Part shown: positions 50,165 to 58,894 of the stretch, in pieces
How positions within the stretch are numbered: position 1 is the first letter of the stretch
Layout of the letters: each line of letters begins with the position of its first letter
From: CAVRRZ01 sp963723745
GTDB lineage: Bacteria > Actinomycetota > Actinomycetes > Mycobacteriales > Geodermatophilaceae
Length of the DNA: 64,000 bases
Assembly (NCBI GenBank): GCA_963723745.1
Contig: CAVRRZ010000004.1
Location: forward strand, 124,001-188,000
Reading direction: 5' to 3'
Program-made: the position numbers and the translations under genes
Notes under the pieces: model-generated
Seen by the model: only the letters and a program-made list of their open reading frames with translations
Told to the model about the DNA's origin: nothing
The model's database searches: none

Positions 50165-51526
50165 GTGCCGGACGCGGCTCCGCCCTCGAGCCGCGGGCGC
50201 CGACGACGGGGCCCGCGGCTCCGGTCGGGCATCTCTGGTCGAGCGGTGGGCGGTGGCGTCTCGTCCCCGATCCGGCTCGGCCTGGGCGCCAACGCCGCCC
50301 AGTTCGCCCTGCTCGTCGCGGTCAACGCCCTGGTCGGCGGCATGGTCGGCCAGCAGCAGACCGTGCTGCCACTGCTCGCAGAGGACGAGTTCGGCCTGAC
50401 CGGCTACACCTTCGTCTTCACCTACGTGGCCGCGTTCGGAATCACGAAGGCGGCGGCCAACTGGTTCGCCGGCACGCTGTCGGACCGCTACGGGCGCAAG
50501 CCTGTGCTGCTGGTCGGCTGGCTGTTCGCGGTCCCCGTGCCGCTGATGCTGATTGCCGCTCCGAACTGGGGCTGGGTCGTGGCAGCGAACGTGCTGCTCG
50601 GCATCAACCAGGGACTCACCTGGTCCACCACCGTGGTCATGAAGATCGACCTGGTCGGTCCCCGGCAGCGCGGGTTGGCGATGGGTCTCAACGAGGCGGC
50701 CGGCTACGGCGCGGTCGCGGTCACCTCCCTGCTCGCCGGCTACCTGGCCGGGGAGTACGGCCTGCGCCCGGCGCCCTTCCTGCTCGGGCTCTTCTACATC
50801 GCCCTGGCCCTGCTGCTGTCCGGCGCGTTCGTGCGGGAGACCCGCGGCCACGCCCACCTCGAGGCGGGGACGCACGTCCCCCGCGCCGACGGCCGCCACG
50901 ATCACCTGCACGCCGGCCTCACCGACCGCCAGATCTGGGCCCAGACCAGCCTCAAGGAGCCCGCGCTGTCCTCGGCCAGCCAGGCCGGGCTGGTCAACAA
51001 CCTCAACTTCGGCCTCTCCTGGGGCCTGTTCCCGCTGCTGTTCGCCACCGCCGACCTGCCCGTGGGGCAGATCGGCCTGCTGTTCGCGCTGTACCCCGGG
51101 GTGTGGGGAGCCGGGCAGCTGATCACCGGCGCCCTGTCCGACCGGATCGGGCGCAAGCACCTCGTCACCGCCGGCATGGCCATCCAGGCCGCCGCCCTCG
51201 CGGTCATCGCCGCATCCGACAGCTTCGCCGGCTGGGCCACCGGCACCGCGCTGCTCGGCGCCGGCACCGCGATGGTCTACCCGACACTGCTTGCGGTCAT
51301 CGGCGACGTCGCACACCCAGCCTGGCGCGGACGGGCAGTGGGCGTCTACCGAGTCTGGCGCGACCTCGGCTACGCAGTCGGGGCGGTCCTCGGCGGGATC
51401 GTGGCCGACCTGGTCAGCCTGTCCGCCGCCGTCTGGGTCGCCGCCGCCATCAGCGCCACCTCCGCGCTCGTCGTCGGCGCGCGCATGTACGAGACCCACG
51501 CCCGTACCGCCCGCATGACCGCGTGA
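50165..51526 (+). CDS. MFS transporter
   Basis: A 453-residue major facilitator with twelve predicted helices. The signature loop after helix 2 reads AGTLSDRYGRKPVLLVGW and its second-half equivalent GALSDRIGRKHLVTAG. The central loop contains a histidine-rich stretch (RGHAHLEAGTHVPRADGRHDHLHAG), which might bind metal. It starts (GTG 50165) seven bases after the thioredoxin stop, so it is likely co-transcribed. Substrate unknown. Confidence 0.85.
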   Translation: MPDAAPPSSRGRRRRGPRLRSGISGRAVGGGVSSPIRLGLGANAAQFALLVAVNALVGGMVGQQQTVLPLLAEDEFGLTGYTFVFTYVAAFGITKAAANWFAGTLSDRYGRKPVLLVGWLFAVPVPLMLIAAPNWGWVVAANVLLGINQGLTWSTTVVMKIDLVGPRQRGLAMGLNEAAGYGAVAVTSLLAGYLAGEYGLRPAPFLLGLFYIALALLLSGAFVRETRGHAHLEAGTHVPRADGRHDHLHAGLTDRQIWAQTSLKEPALSSASQAGLVNNLNFGLSWGLFPLLFATADLPVGQIGLLFALYPGVWGAGQLITGALSDRIGRKHLVTAGMAIQAAALAVIAASDSFAGWATGTALLGAGTAMVYPTLLAVIGDVAHPAWRGRAVGVYRVWRDLGYAVGAVLGGIVADLVSLSAAVWVAAAISATSALVVGARMYETHARTARMTA

Positions 51527-51911
51527 CCGTTCCCTGCGCCATCACTTCGGCAAAGGTGGATCGGGCGACTCCATCCCAGGACCGCTCTCCAGGCTCAGCT
51601 GACCCTTCACCCGACCCCGTCGCACCGTCCGTGGACGCCGCATCAAGTCTGGGAGCATCAGCGGGCCCGGTCTCCGTTCGTGTGCCGTGGAAGGGGCTCG
51701 ATCGACCGTCGGGATCGGTGCGTGTGTTCCGCCGCAGGGCGGCCCTGGCAGCTGAAGGGCGGGCGCTGTCGGTGCTCCACCGTGCACGACGGAGCCGGAG
51801 CGCCGGGGCCTCGGCTCAGGCTCGGGAGAAGGGGCCGGCGTAGAACTCGTCCCGTGCCGAGGGGACGTCGCGGCACCGGACGGCGACGTGCCGACGGCGC
51901 GTAGCTTCCCG
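51527..51911. other. Spacer between converging MFS and CcdA genes
   Basis: No gene or clear hairpin that I can support in 385 bases. Open frames here have no recognisable content. Confidence 0.4.
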
Positions 51912-52727
51912 TCAGAGCGACGTCTCCGCGAACCCGGCCTCGGCCAGCCACGATCGCAGCCAGCCCATGAGCTCGGTCCACGCGCCGGTGAGCAGGAGCA
52001 GCCCGACCAGCACCAGGATCCCGCCGCCTACCCGGGTGACGGTGCCGGCGTGGCGGCGCAGGAAGATGGTCGCGCCCATGGCCCAGCGGGTGCCCAGGGC
52101 GACCAGCACGAACGGGATCCCCAGGCCGAGGCAGTAGGCGACGCCGAGCACCGCTCCCCGGACGGCGGTGGCCTCGGAGAAGGCCAGGGAGTAGACGGCG
52201 GAAAGCGTCGGCCCGAGGCACGGCGTCCAGCCCAGGCCGAACACGCCGCCGATCAGCGGGGCGCCGGCCAGCCCGGCGGCGGGGCGGGCGTTGATCCGCT
52301 TGGTGCGCTGCAGCAGCGGGAGCCGGCCCAGGAAGGCGAGCCCGACGAGGATCGTGACCACCCCGAAGACCCGGTTGAGCAGGTCGGCGTGCTGGAGCAG
52401 AAGCCGGCCCAGTCCGCCGAAGGCCGCGCCAAACGCGACGAAGACGAGGGTGAACCCGAGGACGAACAGCAGGGCTCCCATCACCATCCGGCGGCGCGTG
52501 GCCACCTCGGTGCGGCTGACGGCCGCAGTGCGGCCGCCCGACGGAGCCGCCGAGCTCTGCGAGGCAGCCGCTCCCGTGCCGACGAGCCCGGCCACGTAGG
52601 ACAGGTAGCCCGGGACCAGGGGCAGCACGCAGGGCGAGGCGAAGCTGATCAGCCCCACGAGGGCAGCCACCGCGGCCGCGACGAGGAGCGGCCCGTCGGT
52701 GACGAGCGAGCCGAAGAGTTCACCCAC
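51912..52727 (-). CDS. ccdA: CcdA-type cytochrome c biogenesis protein
   Basis: A 271-residue six-helix CcdA protein with the family's two cysteine motifs, LISFASPCVLPLVPGYLSYVAGL and FGLGWTPCLGPTLSAVY. It carries reducing power to outside partners such as the SCO1-like protein just upstream (stop 29 bases before the ccdA start). It is of the canonical CcdA subtype, unlike the two longer SPCSALLLP/SPCSAMLLP proteins at 45958 and 60368. Confidence 0.9.
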   Translation of the reverse strand: MGELFGSLVTDGPLLVAAAVAALVGLISFASPCVLPLVPGYLSYVAGLVGTGAAASQSSAAPSGGRTAAVSRTEVATRRRMVMGALLFVLGFTLVFVAFGAAFGGLGRLLLQHADLLNRVFGVVTILVGLAFLGRLPLLQRTKRINARPAAGLAGAPLIGGVFGLGWTPCLGPTLSAVYSLAFSEATAVRGAVLGVAYCLGLGIPFVLVALGTRWAMGATIFLRRHAGTVTRVGGGILVLVGLLLLTGAWTELMGWLRSWLAEAGFAETSL

Positions 52728-52756
52728 GCATCAGCCCTGCCGTCCGCGTGGCCTCG

Positions 52757-53458
52757 TCACGGTGGGGGGATCTGTTCGACGAGGGCCTGGATGTCGTGGG
52801 CGTAGTCGGCCGAGCTCGTGCCGGCCAGCCACAGGAGGTCTGCCTCCCCGGCGACGAAGCCGAGCACCTGGGCGCCGTGGTCGACGATGACGACCCCGTC
52901 CGGCAGCACCTCGGGGGCGCTCATCTCGACGCCGAGGGCGTCACCGAGCGCGTGGACCTGCTCCAGCGGACCGGTCAGCCCTAGGAAAGAAGTGGACAGA
53001 TCACCGTCGAAGCGGCCCAGATAATCCGCCAGCACCTCCGGGGTGTCCCGCTCGGGATCGGCGGTCACCATGACGACCTGGGTCCGCCGCTGCACCGCGT
53101 CGGGCAACTGCCGGAGCGCGATGGCGACGGTGGCCAGGGTCGTCGGGCAGACGTCCGGACAATGGGTGTAGCCGAAGTAGAGGAGCATCAGGCGCGCCTG
53201 CTGGAGGTCTCCCAGGGTGGTCTGCCCGCCGGCGGAGCTGGCGAAGGGCTGGACGGCGATCGCGTCATCCATCGTCACAGCCTCGGGCAGGGACGTGCCG
53301 CGGTAGTCGGACGTAGAAGCCGGACCCGAGACCACGGCTACGGCTCCACCCTCGTCGGAAGCGTCCGCGGATGCGCAGGCGGTCAGGAGAAGTGCTGAGG
53401 CGGCCAGCGACGCGAGCAGGCGTCGTGACCGCGGGCGCTGTCTGAGGTGATGGTTCAT
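52757..53458 (-). CDS. SCO1/SenC-family copper chaperone lipoprotein
   Basis: A 233-residue lipoprotein (signal LLASLAASALLLTAC) with the SCO1 copper site: LLYFGYTHCPDVCPTTLATVAIAL (CPDVC) and a later His in VVIVDHGAQVLGFV. SCO1 proteins deliver copper to the CuA centre of cytochrome oxidase or act as thiol reductases. It lies between PCuAC and ccdA, the usual neighbours for copper delivery, and overlaps PCuAC by ATGA. Confidence 0.9.
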   Translation of the reverse strand: MNHHLRQRPRSRRLLASLAASALLLTACASADASDEGGAVAVVSGPASTSDYRGTSLPEAVTMDDAIAVQPFASSAGGQTTLGDLQQARLMLLYFGYTHCPDVCPTTLATVAIALRQLPDAVQRRTQVVMVTADPERDTPEVLADYLGRFDGDLSTSFLGLTGPLEQVHALGDALGVEMSAPEVLPDGVVIVDHGAQVLGFVAGEADLLWLAGTSSADYAHDIQALVEQIPPP

Positions 53459-54039
53459 CGCGCTGCTCCCATCAGCGGCACGACGGGCAACTCGACGGTG
53501 ACCGCGCCGGCGTGTTCGAACGTCAGCGTGAGGGACACGGTGTCCCCCGGGCGCAGCGGATCAGGATGCATCAGCATCAGGTGTGCCGATCCGGGCTCGA
53601 ACGGGAACCTCGACCGGCCGGGCAGGACCACCTCACCCAGGTCGGCCATCTCGGTGGTCGTGCTGTCGCCGGACTCGGTCATCGGCACGACCGACGCCGC
53701 CGAGGGCGTGCTCACGGAGAGGAGCCGATCATCGGTCTCCCCGTCGTTGCCGATCGCCAGGTAGGCGGCCGCGACCGAGGGGTTGGCCGGCTCGCGCACG
53801 TAGCCGTCGCTGATGGACAGGTCTGCGATCTCGGCGCTTCCGAGCGTGGGTGGCTCGGCCGGTCCTGCCCCGTCCACCGCCGCCTCAGCGGCCGGATCCG
53901 GAATCCGTGCGGCGGCCTGACCCTGCGAGGTGCCGCAGCCGGCGACGAGCAGCACGAGCACCACACTCCCCACGGCACGCACAGACCGGTGCACCTGCCT
54001 TCCGCTGCGCCGTCCGGCGTCCAGTCCTGGAATCGACAT
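53455..54039 (-). CDS. PCu(A)C-type copper chaperone, incomplete ligand set
   Basis: A 194-residue lipoprotein (VVLVLLVAGC) with the PCuAC/DUF461 fold: ISDGYVREPANPSVAAAYLAIGNDGETDDRLLSVSTP and later EPGSAHLMLMHPDPLRPGD. The family binds Cu(I) with H-M-x(10)-M-x(21)-H-x-M. The HLM motif is present, but the first His is replaced (VVPMTESGDSTTTEM), so the site may be weaker. ATG at 54039 places the signal properly; a longer frame to 54171 adds an Arg-rich stretch. Confidence 0.8.
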   Translation of the reverse strand: MSIPGLDAGRRSGRQVHRSVRAVGSVVLVLLVAGCGTSQGQAAARIPDPAAEAAVDGAGPAEPPTLGSAEIADLSISDGYVREPANPSVAAAYLAIGNDGETDDRLLSVSTPSAASVVPMTESGDSTTTEMADLGEVVLPGRSRFPFEPGSAHLMLMHPDPLRPGDTVSLTLTFEHAGAVTVELPVVPLMGAAR

Positions 54040-54186
54040 GTCCTCAGTTCGCCTCCGTGTTGTCGCATCCCGAGGGACCCCGCACCCAGCGCCGGTACGC
54101 AGCGCACCTCGACGACCGGGTCGACAGCGACCCGCCGGCCCCGTCGACCGCGTGGCAGGGCGGTGGGTCAAAGCTCGGTTCTTCTC

Positions 54187-54522
54187 TCACAGCCGCAGGT
54201 AAGCGGCCCCCTTGAACTGCTCCTCGACGATCGCGACGGGAGCGGCGGGAAGAATCTCAACGCCGGCCGGCATGTCCGCCTCGTCGATGTCCCGACGGCG
54301 CAGCCCGACCGAGCACACGGCGACCTCGACATCGTTCGGGACCTGTTGGGTGCTCAAGGCCGGCACGGCCGAGAGCGCGTCGCCGTTGACGATGATCCGG
54401 ATGCGCACGCCCGGAAAAGACGCGCGCAGCGCATCGGCGGTGCTCATCGCCCGTTGCACGTCCTCCGGAGCATCAGAGACATGGATGACGACGGCCTGGG
54501 TCGTCGAGCGTGAATCGGTCAC
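54187..54522 (-). CDS. DsrE/DsrF-like protein
   Basis: A 111-residue protein of the DsrE fold: QAVVIHVSDAPEDVQRAMSTADALRASFPGVRIRIIVNGDALSAV and the conserved Cys region VEVAVCSVGLRRRDIDEADMPAGVEILP. DsrE proteins carry or transfer sulfane sulfur on that Cys. GTG at 54522 was chosen for AGGAG seven bases upstream; the ATG at 54579 would lie within three bases of the previous stop. Confidence 0.8.
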   Translation of the reverse strand: MTDSRSTTQAVVIHVSDAPEDVQRAMSTADALRASFPGVRIRIIVNGDALSAVPALSTQQVPNDVEVAVCSVGLRRRDIDEADMPAGVEILPAAPVAIVEEQFKGAAYLRL

Positions 54523-54582
54523 GGGCGTACTCCTGTCTGGATCTTTGAGCGCGAGCACGCGAGTGCGACTTCGGTCCATGCG

Positions 54583-55737
54583 TCACCGAGCCGCCGTCAC
54601 GAGCAAGGGGTCGTCGACGGTTCCGACAACTCCGGCACCGCCTTCGCTGATGTGCAGCGGCACGGCCACTGCAGCCGACGAGGAGTCCGGGATCGGGTTC
54701 CCGGTGGCCACGTCGTAGACGTGGATCCCGTCGGCCGAACGGGCGTAAACCACACCGTGCCCAGCGGCCTCGAGCCGATCGGGCGCCGGAGCGTCGTGCG
54801 CCCACGACAGCTGCCCTGCAGCGTCGTACGCCCGCAATTGCTCCCCGAGGACGACGTAGGTGCCGGTGGCCCGGTCGAACACGCCGTCGTCGATCCCGTC
54901 GGCCACCACCGTGCCGTCGGCGAGATCGATGAGCACGTGCTTCGTGTCCGCGTTCCCCAGCAGCACCAGATCGCCGCCGAGGTGTTCGACCCCGATCTCC
55001 GGCAGCAGCTCCGGCGGCCAACCGATCTCGTCCGGCGAGAGGCGCCAGAGGTGGTCGCCGTCGGAGTGCCAGGCGACGAGGGCGCCGTCGTCGGCGAGCA
55101 CGACGACACCGCCGTACTCCCCCAGGATCTCCGCGCCGTCCATCTGCTGCTCATCGGCGATGACGTGTCCGGTTGCTGGATCCAGGGCGACGCGCAGGTC
55201 GCTGTCGCCCATGTAGTCCACCGGCGGCGCGGCGAACACCAGACCGGGGCCCTGGTGGGGACCCGGAACATCGACCGGTCCCCACACCTCTTCTCCGGTG
55301 TGCAGGTCATAGGCAGTAGCGGCAGGGGGCCCGAACCCATCAGGGCCTGCGGTGAGGTTCATCAGGACCGCGAGGTCCCGTCCGCCGTCGTTGGTGACGA
55401 CGAACCCAGAGCAAACCTTGGGCCGCTGCGCCTCCCACAGCACGGTTCCGGTCTCCGATATCGCGGAGAAGACCAACGCGCGGTCCCCTTCCTGGAAGGC
55501 CAGGTAGACACCACCGGACTGCTGCGGTGTGCCCTGCCATCCCGGATCGACGACGGTCGCGCCATCGAACTCGGCGGGCAGCATCAACCCGGACGCGTCG
55601 TGAATTGGCGCCGGCCTGCCGACCTGTTGCGGGTCAGGATCGAGTTCGCCACCGGTGCCTGGTGACGCACAAGCGGTCAGCGCGATGGAGAGCGCGATGA
55701 CCACCGTGGTGCTCGCCCCATGGCGTGGGCCCATCAC
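54583..55737 (-). CDS. PQQ-like beta-propeller lipoprotein
   Basis: A 384-residue secreted lipoprotein (VVIALSIALTAC). The mature part has repeated PQQ-like blades: TVLWEAQRPKVCSGF, TAYDLHTGEEVWGPVD, VALDPATGHVIADEQ, LVAWHSDGDHLWRLS, RAYDAAGQLSWAHDAP and IHVYDVATGNPIPD. It is probably a scaffold or binding protein rather than a dehydrogenase. The tandem BlaI-type dyads at 55863-55894 lie about 125 bases upstream, so it is a candidate target of the BlaI-like regulator. Confidence 0.82.
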   Translation of the reverse strand: MMGPRHGASTTVVIALSIALTACASPGTGGELDPDPQQVGRPAPIHDASGLMLPAEFDGATVVDPGWQGTPQQSGGVYLAFQEGDRALVFSAISETGTVLWEAQRPKVCSGFVVTNDGGRDLAVLMNLTAGPDGFGPPAATAYDLHTGEEVWGPVDVPGPHQGPGLVFAAPPVDYMGDSDLRVALDPATGHVIADEQQMDGAEILGEYGGVVVLADDGALVAWHSDGDHLWRLSPDEIGWPPELLPEIGVEHLGGDLVLLGNADTKHVLIDLADGTVVADGIDDGVFDRATGTYVVLGEQLRAYDAAGQLSWAHDAPAPDRLEAAGHGVVYARSADGIHVYDVATGNPIPDSSSAAVAVPLHISEGGAGVVGTVDDPLLVTAAR

Positions 55738-55862
55738 GACGCCGACTCCGAGATATACGGTGCGCGCAGGGCGGTAGAGATCAGGGACGGCATGCCGACG
55801 ACGCCGTTGGTGAGTGGCATGGTCCTCCTCAGGCGATGGCCGCCTTGCTCGATCACGCGACG

Positions 55863-55894
55863 ACTATGACACATAGTCGACTACCTGCAGTAGT
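55863..55894. promoter_or_regulatory. Tandem BlaI-type dyads before the propeller lipoprotein
   Basis: ACTATGACACATAGT and ACTACCTGCAGTAGT are two perfect 5-N5-5 palindromes separated by CG. The same layout (two dyads, CG between, 17 bases centre to centre) occurs at 59472-59503. BlaI/MecI-type repressors bind such ACTA...TAGT dyads. Confidence 0.68.
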
Positions 55895-55966
55895 AACCCC
55901 GGGGGGCTCGCGGGAGGACAGCGGGAGCAGGGGTGTCGAGCGCCCGTGGCGAGTCGACGAGCCAGA

Positions 55967-57535
55967 TCACGGGCGCGGGTTCGTGAGCCGGACGAGCGGC
56001 GCCGCATGGGACTCGACGCCGGTGGATGATGTGCGGCCACGACCGCCGGCCACCCGAGCGCGGGCCAGCGACCCGACCAGCAGAAGGGTCGCCGTGGCCG
56101 CCAGGACCGGTCCGTCCCCGGTGCGTGCGTAGACGGTCAGACCGCTGCGCAGCGGCACGGTGACCGCCAGGACTTCTGGCGTGCCGAGGTCGCCTCGGGT
56201 GAGAACGTCCCCATCGGGACCGACGACAGCCGTGTACCCGGTGGGAGCGGCCTGCAGGACCGCGCGGTCGAATTCACGCGCACGCATCCGGGACGCAGCC
56301 ACCTGCATCTGCGGAACCTCGTCGGTGGGAAAGGAGGCGGCGTTGGTGGGCACCAGCAGGATCTGGCCGCCGGCGGCGACCGCGGCCCGAGCACGGTCGC
56401 TGAAGAACACCTCGTAAGAGATGACGACGCCCAGTGGACCAGCGGGAGTGCGCAGCAACCCCGTGCCGCGTCCCGGAATGGCGTCCCGAGGCACCAGCGC
56501 CGTCATGCCCGAGAGCCGCTCGAACAGGCCGCGCGCCGGGAGGTACTCGCCGAACGGCACCCTGTGGACCTTCTCGTAGCGGTCCACGACGTGCCCGCCG
56601 GGGCCCCAGGCGACCGCAGCGTTGCGGAAGTGGCTGCCTTCGGTCTCGGTGACCCCGGCGACCACGGTGGCTCCCGTCCGCTCGGCCAGCCGCGACACCC
56701 GGTCGGCGTCCCGGCTGGCCGCGACCGGTCCGGGAACCCCGATGCTGCTCTCCGGCCACAGCACCAGGTCGACCCCGGTGGGAAGGTCAGCGCTGAGCCG
56801 GAAGAGCCGCTCGGTCACCTCCTGCTCATCGCTCAGCACGGCAGGGATGCCGCGCGGACCACCGCCCTGCACCAACGCCGCCCGGAGCTCGCCGACGACG
56901 GCACCGTTCGGGGCCGCCAGGAGAATGCCGACCGTGCCCACGGCCGCGAGTACGGCCGCGAGTACGGCCACCGATACCGCCGTCCGCACCCGCCGGCCGG
57001 CGGCCAGCAGTCCGGCGAGCGCAGCCCCGCTCGTAGCGGCCGCCCCGAGAACCAGGAGTGATCCGCCGAGGGGCGCGGTGGCGACAAACGGGCCATCGAG
57101 CTGGCCCAGGGCCATCCCCGGGATCGGGAAACCGCCGAAGGGGAACCGGGCACGCAGCGCCTCCAGCGCCACCAGTGCCGTCGGCACGGTCCACCAGCGC
57201 GCCGGTCGCGGATCGACCAGCAGCATGGCCGAACCGAAGAGCAGGACCTCCAGCGCCAGGACGGCGCCGAAGCCGGCCGGGGTGAAACCGGCCAGCCAGC
57301 CCAGGGTCGGGAGGAAGAAGGCCAGGCCCGCGCCGGCGCCGAGCACGAACCGATGCCGCCACGGCCGGCCCCTCAGTGCCCAGGTGAGGACCGCCACTCC
57401 GGCGGGCAGCGCGTACCAGACCGGCCGGGGCGGCAGGCTGACCGCCAGCAGGACGCCGGCCACCGCCGCGGCGAGCAGACGCACCGGACCCGGTAGCCAC
57501 CTCGCCCGTGCGCCGGTCAGCCTTCGGTCAGACAC
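55967..57535 (-). CDS. lnt: Apolipoprotein N-acyltransferase homologue, nucleophile Cys replaced by Ser
   Basis: A 522-residue membrane protein with the Lnt layout: about six helices in the first 210 residues, then a nitrilase-like domain. Catalytic Glu is in LVLWPESSIGVPG and catalytic Lys in VDRYEKVHRVPFGEYLP. The strand that should carry the Cys nucleophile reads PLGVVISYEVFFSD, where relatives have ICYE; the codon is TCT. With Ser there, normal acyl transfer is doubtful. GTG at 57535 overlaps the M56 stop by eight bases and is the likely start. The operon with BlaI and M56 proteins suggests regulated lipoprotein maturation or a changed function. Confidence 0.83.
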   Translation of the reverse strand: MSDRRLTGARARWLPGPVRLLAAAVAGVLLAVSLPPRPVWYALPAGVAVLTWALRGRPWRHRFVLGAGAGLAFFLPTLGWLAGFTPAGFGAVLALEVLLFGSAMLLVDPRPARWWTVPTALVALEALRARFPFGGFPIPGMALGQLDGPFVATAPLGGSLLVLGAAATSGAALAGLLAAGRRVRTAVSVAVLAAVLAAVGTVGILLAAPNGAVVGELRAALVQGGGPRGIPAVLSDEQEVTERLFRLSADLPTGVDLVLWPESSIGVPGPVAASRDADRVSRLAERTGATVVAGVTETEGSHFRNAAVAWGPGGHVVDRYEKVHRVPFGEYLPARGLFERLSGMTALVPRDAIPGRGTGLLRTPAGPLGVVISYEVFFSDRARAAVAAGGQILLVPTNAASFPTDEVPQMQVAASRMRAREFDRAVLQAAPTGYTAVVGPDGDVLTRGDLGTPEVLAVTVPLRSGLTVYARTGDGPVLAATATLLLVGSLARARVAGGRGRTSSTGVESHAAPLVRLTNPRP

Positions 57536-58508
57536 ACCCGGAGAGCGCGGCGAGGGCGTACGGGACGTGCACCACGGCACTGACCGCCGCGAGCATCGTC
57601 AGGCAACAAGTGGCGACGACCGTGGAGACGACGCCGGCCCGGCCGGAGTGAGGCTGGAGGAGGTGGCGGACGCGATCGGGGCCGAGCGCGTGCAGGGCGC
57701 CGTCCAGCGCCGCGTCCTCGTGGGCGGGATGGCCGCCCTGCCCCAGGAGAAGCAGCGCGCTCGCCAGCGCCGGGGTTCCCGCCTGGCGACGCGCGGCGTC
57801 GTCGGCGGCGATCTCCAGATAGTGCCCGAGAGCGTCTTCCGCGGCGGCCAGGAGCGGCACCCACCGCAGTCGCCGGGTCAGGCTGGTCACGACCGCCGTG
57901 ACGAGGTGATGGCGCTGGCGCAGGTGGGCGTGCTCGTGGGCGAGGACCGCGGCCGTCTCGTCGGGTGGCAGCAGGTCGAGTGCGCCGGTGGAGATCACGA
58001 TCCCGCCGTGTCGCCGCGGGAGGGTGAGCGCGAACGGGTGCGGGTCGTCGGCGACGAGCACCGAGTAGCCGTGCACCTGCCGAGGTGCACGGCGGGCGCG
58101 GAGCCACCAGGCGGTTCGCAGCGTGCCGCGCCGCCGGCGCCGGATATCCACGACGATCGAGCCGGCGAGGAACGCTCCACCCACCGTCGGCGGAGCGAGC
58201 AGGGCCACGGCCGGGATCGCGGTCTCGATCAGCGGGGAGACGAACGGACTGCTGGCGGCAAGGCACCGTTGGCAGACCTCGGCCGCGCCTCCGGGCAGGA
58301 CACCCGGCCCGGAGATGATCCAGGCGAGCATCGGCCCCAGCGCGAGCAGTCCCAGGACCCAGATGCCGGTACTGCCGGCGAGCAGGCCGATCGCCAGCCG
58401 GGGGAAACGCATCAAGGCCGGCGCGGCGCGTCGCAGCACCCACGGGCCCGCTACGGCCGCGACAACCATCCCGAGGGTCAGCGTGGCGACGAGGAGCGCG
58501 ATCGTCAT
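57528..58508 (-). CDS. M56-family (BlaR1-like) membrane metalloprotease, without sensor domain
   Basis: A 326-residue membrane protease. Three or four N-terminal helices precede the zinc site ETAAVLAHEHAHLRQRHHLVTAV (HEHAH) and the downstream Glu in YLEIAADDAARRQAG. A C-terminal helix follows. There is no penicillin-binding sensor domain, so it differs from true BlaR1. M56 proteases typically cleave the partner BlaI-type repressor, here encoded directly upstream with ATGA overlap. The signal it senses is unknown. Confidence 0.87.
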   Translation of the reverse strand: MTIALLVATLTLGMVVAAVAGPWVLRRAAPALMRFPRLAIGLLAGSTGIWVLGLLALGPMLAWIISGPGVLPGGAAEVCQRCLAASSPFVSPLIETAIPAVALLAPPTVGGAFLAGSIVVDIRRRRRGTLRTAWWLRARRAPRQVHGYSVLVADDPHPFALTLPRRHGGIVISTGALDLLPPDETAAVLAHEHAHLRQRHHLVTAVVTSLTRRLRWVPLLAAAEDALGHYLEIAADDAARRQAGTPALASALLLLGQGGHPAHEDAALDGALHALGPDRVRHLLQPHSGRAGVVSTVVATCCLTMLAAVSAVVHVPYALAALSGCV

Positions 58509-58894
58509 GTCCGCGGGCCGCCGTCACGTTGCCGCAGGTATTCGCGCAACAGATCCAGGTCGCTCGCCGGGATGCTCTCCACGAAATGCAGGATCGACGC
58601 CGCACGGTCCCGGCTCGCGCCGAGTGCGTGCTGCATCACCGACGCCACGTGCTGCTCCCGGCCGATCCGGGCCGAATACCGGGTCGAGTGGTTCTCCTTG
58701 GAAGAGGTGACCAGTCCCTTGCGGCCGAGGTTACCGAGCACCGTCGCGATCGTCGTGTAGGCGAAATCACCGGGTAGGCAGTCGATGATGCCGCGGATCG
58801 TGGCCGGCCCGCGGTCCCACAGCACGTCCATCACCTGCGCCTCCAGCGTCCCGAGCCGGGGCGGCTCTCCGGTCGCTGCACTGGGCGTGCTCAT
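58505..58894 (-). CDS. BlaI/MecI-family repressor
   Basis: A 129-residue winged-helix repressor: LGTLEAQVMDVLWDRGPATIRGIIDCLPGDFAYTTIATVLGNLGRKGLVTSSKENHSTRYSARIGREQHVASVMQHAL is the typical BlaI domain, followed by a short dimerisation helix. The ATG at 58894 overlaps the CPVCNK gene stop by ATGA. Its presumed targets are the tandem dyads at 59472-59503 upstream of its own operon and at 55863-55894. No beta-lactamase gene is present in the window. Confidence 0.88.
   Translation of the reverse strand: MSTPSAATGEPPRLGTLEAQVMDVLWDRGPATIRGIIDCLPGDFAYTTIATVLGNLGRKGLVTSSKENHSTRYSARIGREQHVASVMQHALGASRDRAASILHFVESIPASDLDLLREYLRQRDGGPRT

Noticed and set aside
57528..58894. Beta-lactam resistance locus suggested by BlaI and BlaR1-like genes
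   Set aside because: No beta-lactamase or penicillin-binding sensor domain is present. The linked genes are thiol-redox and lipoprotein-processing genes.
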